Source: Hydractinia symbiolongicarpus (Eukaryota; Cnidaria; Hydrozoa; Anthoathecata; Hydractiniidae). From it: a stretch of 64,000 nt of DNA. The position numbers were made by a program, and so were the translations under genes. Below are positions 58,413-64,000 of this stretch, one piece after another. The DNA lies in the NCBI RefSeq assembly GCF_029227915.1, contig NC_079884.1, forward strand, positions 11,906,001 through 11,970,000, written 5' to 3'. Under the pieces are notes generated by a model. The model was not told where the DNA came from, ran no database searches, and saw only the letters and a list, made by a program, of their open reading frames with translations. The first letter of the stretch is position 1. Each line of letters starts with the position of its first letter.

Positions 58413-58709
58413 AAAATCTTCGTTCGACTGTCTTGCGCGGGCTACCGAACACCACCTATTCACAGGCGCTATCCCACTACTGCTCAGCGCGGGAACTTTT
58501 GCCTGCTGCGTTTCCGCCCTGGGCCGATGCGTTCCTCATTATCGAACCTGGTACTACATGAATTCCTTCCTGTAGACCATGTTGACACTGAGCTTAGTGT
58601 GGACGCCTGATCGACATAGACAACTGACCGATAGTGGTCCTGAACTCAAGCCGTTCGTAAGTTTAGTCTCCAAGTAGCTGGATTACAGGTGCACGCCACT
58701 ACACCCAAC
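58413..58709 (-). ncRNA. 7SL: SRP RNA (7SL), unit 29
   Basis: As unit 27 with GCCGATGCG in the helix 7 strand. Spacer deletion present. Confidence 0.92.
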
Positions 58710-59822
58710 TGACTGTGAAGGGTAAAAAGTATTAACTTATGCTTTTTTATTATTCCTTCAAATCAAGAAAAAAATTTGCTTAGAGATATCAACTGAATCT
58801 TACATTCTTTGTCCAGAATTGTGTTGAATACATAAAAGTAGCATTCGAAATTAGCGGTAGTTTCAAATTTCACGCGCTACTTTCCATAAAATATTCCTCG
58901 CCTGATGAATTTATATTTTTTCTTTTCAACATTTTGCAAAAAGTGAGAACGTGTAAAGAAACGTTTGAATTCGATTCCACCTTATGTTACTCCATCGCCG
59001 TATACAAATTAGATGACGTCCACCCAGCCAATTTTTCACATAGTATTTTTAATCAAAATACATTTTTCTATCTTCTTTTATGTTAGAAGCCAATTTATTT
59101 TTGTAAGGTATAATTTTCGCAATATCAAAAGTGTGCAGGGTTTAAATATATTGAGAACAAAATCGTAGAAAACTCGCGTCCTTGTTTTTATTAATGGTGC
59201 TGAAAATTGCAGTAAATTAAAATTTTTGTCAAATTTATATTGTCAGATGTCAAAAAATATTGTTATATTTTTAAAAGTTTATATAGTTTATTTTCATGTG
59301 ATAAATTTACTCGAATTTTTGAAAGAATGTCGAAATTTAAAAAACGCCAAATAAATTAAATTGGGTCAATAAGTCTTCTGATAGGCAATGCTGGACTCGC
59401 GCAGCTGTGCGCGATTGTTTTTACTTTTTACCAACTGGTTTATACCAATTGCACTAAAATCTGTAAAATAATAGATAAGGAACCATTTTTTTGTAAGCCA
59501 ATGTTTAGAAATTCTTTACACGCCTTTACTTTAAAAAGGACATGCGTTAGAAGGAAATCAACCTACGGTTTTAAGGTTAAAAAACTAGGCCTGTTTTTTA
59601 GAGATAAAAATAATGACCCGGCTGCATAGAATTTTGAAATTCTTAAAGAAAGAGTGTGAATACCAAATTAAACAGCAAGCAACTAAAGTATCTACGCAAA
59701 GGTTCCTTGTAAAACATACGTGTTTATGAAAGTAAAAAAAAAGACCAAAAGTGCCTGGTTAAGAATTTAATCCGAACTTGTTTCTACGTTTTCCTTCAAA
59801 AATTAAAGAGTATATTGGAAAG

Positions 59823-60119
59823 AAAATCTTCGTTCGACTGTCTTGCACGTGCTACCGAACACCACCTATTCACAGGCGCTATCCCACTACTGCTCAGCGC
59901 GGGAACTTTTGCCTGCTGCGTTTCCGCCCTGGGCCGATACGTTCCTCATTATCGAACCTGGTACTACATGAATTCCTTCCTGTAGACCATGTTGACACTG
60001 AGCTTAGTGTGGACGCCTGATCGACATAGACAACTGACCGATAGTGGTCCCGAACTTAAGCCGTTCGTAAGTTTAGTCTCCAAGTAGCTGGATTACAGGT
60101 GCACGCCACTACACCCAAC
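59823..60119 (-). ncRNA. 7SL: SRP RNA (7SL), unit 30
   Basis: Differences: CTTGCACGTGCTACC in helix 5 and GAACTTAAGCC (as unit 20). Confidence 0.92.
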
Positions 60120-61275
60120 TGACGGCGAAGGGTAAAAAGTATTAACTTATGCTTTTTTATTATTCCTTCAAATCAAGAAAAAAATTTGCTTAGAGATATC
60201 AACTGAATCTTACATTCTTTGTCCAGAATTGTGTTGAATACATAAAAGTAGCATTCGAAATTAGCGGTAGTTTCAAATTTCACGCGCTACTTTCCATAAA
60301 ATATTCCTCGCCTGATGAATTTATATTTTTTCTTTTCAACATTTTGCAAAAAGTGAGAACGTGTAAAGAAACGTTTGAATTCGATTCCACCTTATGTTAC
60401 TCCATCGCCCTATACAAATTAGATAACGTCCACCCAGGCAATTCTTCACATAGTATTTTTAATCAAAATACATTTTTCTATCTTCTTTTATGTTAGAAGC
60501 CAATTTATTTTTGTAAGGTATAATTTTCGCAATATCAAAAGTGTGTAGGGTTTAAATATATTGAGAACAAAATCGTAGAAAACTCGCGTCCTTGTTTTTA
60601 TTAATGGTGCTGAAAATTGCAGTAAATTAAAATTTTTGTCAAATTTATATTGTCAGATGTCAAAAAATATTGTTATATTTTTAAACGTCTGGGATCTAGG
60701 GTCTATGAATATCGCGGAATTTACTTTGTTGTCAATAGTTTATTTTCATGTGATAAAATTACTCGAATTTTTGAAAGAATGTCGAAATTTAAAAAACGCC
60801 AAATAAATTAAATTGGATCAATAAGTCTTCTGATAGGCAATGCTGGACTCGCGCAGCTGTGCGCAATTGTTTTTACTTTTTACCAACTGGTTTATACCAA
60901 TTGCACTAAAATCTGTAAAATAATAGATAAGGAACCATTTCTTTGTAAGCCAATGTTTACAAATTCTTTACACGCCTTTACTTTAAAAAGGACATGCGTT
61001 AGAAGGAAATCAACCTACGGTTTTAAGGTTAAAAAACTAGGCCTGTTCTTTAGAGATAAGAATAATGCCCCGGCTGCATAGAATTTTGAAATTCTTAAAG
61101 AAAGACTGTGAATACCAAATTAAACAGCCAGCAACTAAAATATCCACGCAAAGGTTCTTTGTAAAACATACGTGTTTATGAAAGTAAAAAAAAAAGACCA
61201 AAAGTGCCTGGTTAAGGATTTAATCCGAACTTGTTTCTACGTTTTCCTTCAAAAATTAAAGAGTATATTGGAAAG

Positions 61276-61572
61276 AAAATCTTCGTTCGACTGTCTTGCG
61301 CGGGCTACCGAACACCACCTATTCACAGGCGCTATCCCACTACTGCTCAGCGCGGGAACTTTTGCCTGCTGCGTTTCCGCCCTGGGCCGATACGTTCCTC
61401 ATTATCGAACCTGGTACTACATGAATTCCTTCCTGTAGACCATGTTGACACTGAGCTTAGGGTGGACGCCTGATCGATATAGACAACTGACCGATAGTGG
61501 TCCCGAACTCAAGCCGTTCGAAAGTTTAGTCTCCAAGTAGCTGGACTACAGGTGCACGCCACTACACCCAAC
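61276..61572 (-). ncRNA. 7SL: SRP RNA (7SL), unit 31
   Basis: Differences: CTTAGGG, GATCGATATAG, TTCGAAAGTTT and GCTGGACTACAGG, which gives CTGTAGTCC, the human 7SL version of the 5' loop. Confidence 0.92.
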
Positions 61573-62727
61573 TGACGGCGAAGGGTAAAAAGTATTAACT
61601 TATGCTTTTTTATTATTCCTTCAAATCAAGAAAAAAATTTGCTTAGAGATATCAACTGAATCTTACATTCTTTGTCCAGAATTGTGTTGAATACATAAAA
61701 GTAGCATTCGAAATTAGCGGTAGTTTCAAATTTCACGCGCTACTTTTCATAAAATATTCCTCGCCTGATGAATTTATATTTTTTCTTTTTAACATTTTGC
61801 AAAAAGTGAGAACGTGTAAAGAAACGTTTGAATTCGATTCCACCTTATGTTACTCCATCGCCGTATACAAATTAGATGACGTCCACCCAGCCAATTTTTC
61901 ACATAGTATTTTTAATCAAAATACATTTTTCTATCTTCTTTTATGTTAGAAGCCAATTTATTTTTGCAAGGTATAATTTTCGCAATATCAAAAGTGTGCA
62001 GGGTTTAAATATATTGAGAACAAAATCGTAGAAAACTCGCGTCCTTGTTTTTATTAATGGTGCTGAAAATTGCAGTAAATTAAAATTTTTGTCAAATTTA
62101 TATTGTCAGATGTCAAAAAATATTGTTATATTTTTAAACGTCTGGGATCTAGGGTCTAAGAATATTGTGGAATTTACTTTGTTGTCAATAGTTTATTTTC
62201 ATGTGATAAAATTACTCGAATTTTTGAAAGAATGTCGAAATTTAAAAAACGCCAAATAAATTAAATTGGATCAATAAGTCTTCTGATAGGCAATGCTGGA
62301 CTCGCGCAGCTGTGCGCGATTGTTTTTACTTTTTACCAACTGGTTTATACCAATTGCCCTAAAATCTGTAAAATAATAGATAAGGAACCATTTCTTTGTA
62401 AGCCAATGTTTACAAATTCTTTACACGCCTTTACTTTAAAAAGGACATGCGTTAGAAGGAAATCAACCTACGGTTTTAAGGTTAAAAACTAGGCCTGTTC
62501 TTTAGAGATAAAAATAATGACCCGGCTGCAAAGAATTTTGAAATTCTTAAAGAAAGAGTGTGAATACCAAATTAAACAGCCAGCATCTAAAGTATCTACG
62601 CAAAGGTTCCTTGTAAAACATACGTGTTTATGAAAGTAAAAAAAAAAGACCAAAAGTGCCTGGTTAAGAATTTAATCCGAACTTGTTTCTACGTTTTCCT
62701 TCAAAAATTAAAGAGTATATTGGAAAG

Positions 62728-63024
62728 AAAATCTTCGTTCGACTGTCTTGCGCGGGCTACCGAACACCACCTATTCACAGGCGCTATCCCACTACTGCTC
62801 AGCGCGGGAACTTTTGCCTGCTGCGTTTCCGCCCTGGGCCGATACGTTCCTCATTATCGAACCTGGTACTACATGAATTCCTTCCTGTAGACCATGTTGA
62901 CACTGAGCTTAGTGTGGACGCCTGATCGACATAGACAACTGACCGATAGTGGTCCCGAACTCAAGCCGTTCGTAAGTTTAGTCTCCAAGTAGCTGGATTA
63001 CAGGTGCACGCCACTACACCCAAC
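62728..63024 (-). ncRNA. 7SL: SRP RNA (7SL), unit 32, consensus copy
   Basis: No difference from the interior consensus was noticed across the gene, so this is the best single representative of the array. Spacer deletion present downstream of it on the + strand. Confidence 0.95.
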
Positions 63025-63044
63025 TGACGGCGAAGGGTAAAAAG

Positions 63045-63050
63045 TATTAA
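63045..63050 (-). promoter_or_regulatory. TATA-like element 21-26 bp upstream of SRP RNA (unit 32 shown)
   Basis: The minus strand reads TTAATA at -26 to -21 from the predicted RNA start. Most interior units have it; several left units and unit 1 have GTAAATAC there instead. Some 7SL genes combine internal boxes with an upstream TATA-like element, so the position is suggestive, not proof. Confidence 0.35.
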
Positions 63051-63328
63051 CTTATGCTTTTTTATTATTCCTTCAAATCAAGAAAAAAATTTGCTTAGAG
63101 ATATCAACTGAATCTTACATTCTTTGTCCAGAATTGTGTTGAATACATAAAAGTAGCATTCGAAATTAGCGGTAGTTTCAAATTTCACGCGCTACTTTCC
63201 ATAAAATATTCCTCGCCTGATGAATTTATATTTTTTCTTTTCAACATTTTGCAAAAAGTGAGAACGTGTAAAGAAACGTTTGAATTCGATTCCACCTTAT
63301 GTTACTCCATCGCCGTATACAAATTAGA

Positions 63329-63336
63329 TGACGTCC
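63329..63336 (-). promoter_or_regulatory. CRE/ATF-like half-consensus in spacer (unit 32 shown)
   Basis: The minus strand reads GGACGTCA, 7 of 8 bases of TGACGTCA, about 305 bp upstream of the RNA start, in most units (unit 20 has GACGCCC, unit 30 ATAACGTCC). An ATF/CRE site activates vertebrate 7SL genes, but much closer to the start. Chance conservation within a homogenised array is possible. Confidence 0.25.
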
Positions 63337-63712
63337 ACCCAGGCAATTCTTCACATAGTATTTTTAATCAAAATACATTTTTCTATCTTCTTTTATGTTA
63401 AAAGCCAATAAATTTTTGTAAGGTATAATTTTCGCAATATTAAAAGTGTGTAGGGTTTAAATATATTGAGAACAAAATCGTAGAAAACTCGCGTCCTTGT
63501 TTTTATTAATGGTGCTGAAAATTGCAGTAAATTAAAATTTTTGTCAAATTTATATTGTCAGATGTCAAAAAATATTGTTATATTTTTAAAAGTTTATATA
63601 GTTTATTTTCATGTGATAAAATTACTCGAATTTTTGAAAGAATGTCGAAATTTAAAAAACGCCAAATAAATTAAATTGGATCAATAAGTCTTCTGATAGG
63701 CAATGCTGGACT

Positions 63713-63728
63713 CGCGCAGCTGTGCGCG
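63713..63728. other. GC-rich 6-bp hairpin in the AT-rich spacer (unit 32 shown)
   Basis: CGCGCA (63713-63718) pairs with TGCGCG (63723-63728) around GCTG. Across units the loop alternates between GCTG and GATG while the stem is mostly kept (broken in units 7, 8 and 11, which read CGCGGAGCTG). Both loop forms preserve an E-box (CAGCTG or CAGATG). It is the only GC-rich spot in the spacer. Confidence 0.4.
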
Positions 63729-64000
63729 ATTTTTTTACTTTTTACCAACTGGTTTATACCAATTGCACTAAAATCTGTAAAATAATAGATAAGGAACCAT
63801 TTCTTTGTAAGCCAATGTTTACAAATTCTTTACACGCCTTTACTTTAAAAAGGACATGCGTTAGAAGGAAATCAACCTACGGTTTTAAGGTTAAAAAACT
63901 AGGCCTGTTCTTTAGAGATAAGAATAATGCCCCGGCTGCATAGAATTTTGAAATTCTTAAAGAAAGAGTGTGAATACCAAATTAAACAGCCAACAACTAA

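Larger units (their letters stand above)
17145..64000. repeat. Tandem array of ~1.45-kb units, each with one SRP (7SL) RNA gene
   Basis: A landmark (TTGTTTCTACG) recurs with starts at 17250, 19034, 20737, 22189, 23642, 25094, 26547, 27997, 29450, 30903, 32355, 33806, 35258, 36710, 38162, 39614, 41066, 42518, 43970, 45379, 46790, 48242, 49694, 51147, 52599, 54050, 55462, 56915, 58368, 59778, 61231 and 62683. The spacing is 1,450-1,453 bp, except 1,784 for the first unit, 1,703 for the second and about 1,410 for units with a 42-bp net deletion. The array runs off the right edge. In each unit, offsets +45 to +341 are the RNA gene (minus strand) and the other ~1,155 bp is AT-rich spacer. I see no tRNA, 5S, U-snRNA or protein gene in the spacer; short open frames there and antisense to the RNA are incidental. 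Left-edge units are the most divergent and interior units nearly identical, the usual picture of homogenisation by unequal exchange. Confidence 0.95.

Noticed and set aside
1-64000. Possible CRISPR array or prokaryotic origin because of the regular repeats and phage-like genes
   Set aside because: Repeats are 1.45 kb with RNA genes and no short spacers. The capsid, integrase and PolB set is Polinton-type, and the SRP RNA has the eukaryotic Alu domain and helix 6.
63025-64000. U1, U2, U4, U5, U6, 5S or tRNA gene in the spacer
   Set aside because: I compared the spacer by eye with conserved 5' ends and internal boxes of these RNAs and found no match beyond a few bases.

Overview
The window is eukaryotic, most likely from an aquatic invertebrate animal; the species cannot be named from the sequence. 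Two kinds of DNA fill it. Positions 1 to about 16,800 hold two decayed, diverged, same-orientation copies of a Polinton/Maverick-type (adintovirus-like) DNA element. From about 17,145 to the right edge runs a tandem array of 1.45-kb units, each carrying one complete signal recognition particle RNA (7SL RNA) gene on the minus strand.

Copy A (1 to about 10,015) reads from left to right: integrase (-), small membrane protein (-), double-jelly-roll major capsid protein (-), coiled-coil/hydrophobic protein (+), a virion-type protein with a proline-rich tail and terminal membrane anchor (-), probable minor capsid protein (+), a glycine-rich/coiled-coil protein (+), a Cys-containing protein (-), the C-terminal part of a protein-primed family B DNA polymerase (+), three small reading frames (+), an FtsK/HerA-type packaging ATPase (+), a possible BRO-like fragment (+) and an acidic-tailed protein (+). 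Copy B (about 10,016 to 16,806) repeats the integrase-to-Cys-protein order. It has an extra zinc-repeat/HNH endonuclease gene between capsid and membrane-protein genes, two large internal deletions and no polymerase or ATPase. It ends in a small membrane ORF and a KTQEMC-type repeat fragment. Nearly every gene carries frameshifts or stops, and the lesions differ between copies, so both decayed independently. The functional set (integrase, PolB, capsid proteins, ATPase) is that of a self-synthesising, virus-like transposon.

Between the element remnants and the array lie about 340 bp of unassigned DNA with one clear inverted repeat. The array contains 32 units: an older long unit of 1,784 bp at the left edge, a second unit with an extra truncated RNA copy, then 30 units of about 1,452 bp, of which five share one 42-bp net deletion. 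In each unit about 297 bp, read on the minus strand, match SRP RNA: a 5' Alu domain with the UGUAA motif, helix 6 with a GGAA loop, helix 7, helix 8 with its GGAAAC loop and AGCAGG internal loop, and a terminal T4 RNA polymerase III stop. The remaining ~1,155 bp is AT-rich spacer in which I recognise no second gene. A homogenised array of more than 30 7SL genes, organised like 5S rRNA or snRNA clusters, is the outstanding feature of the window.
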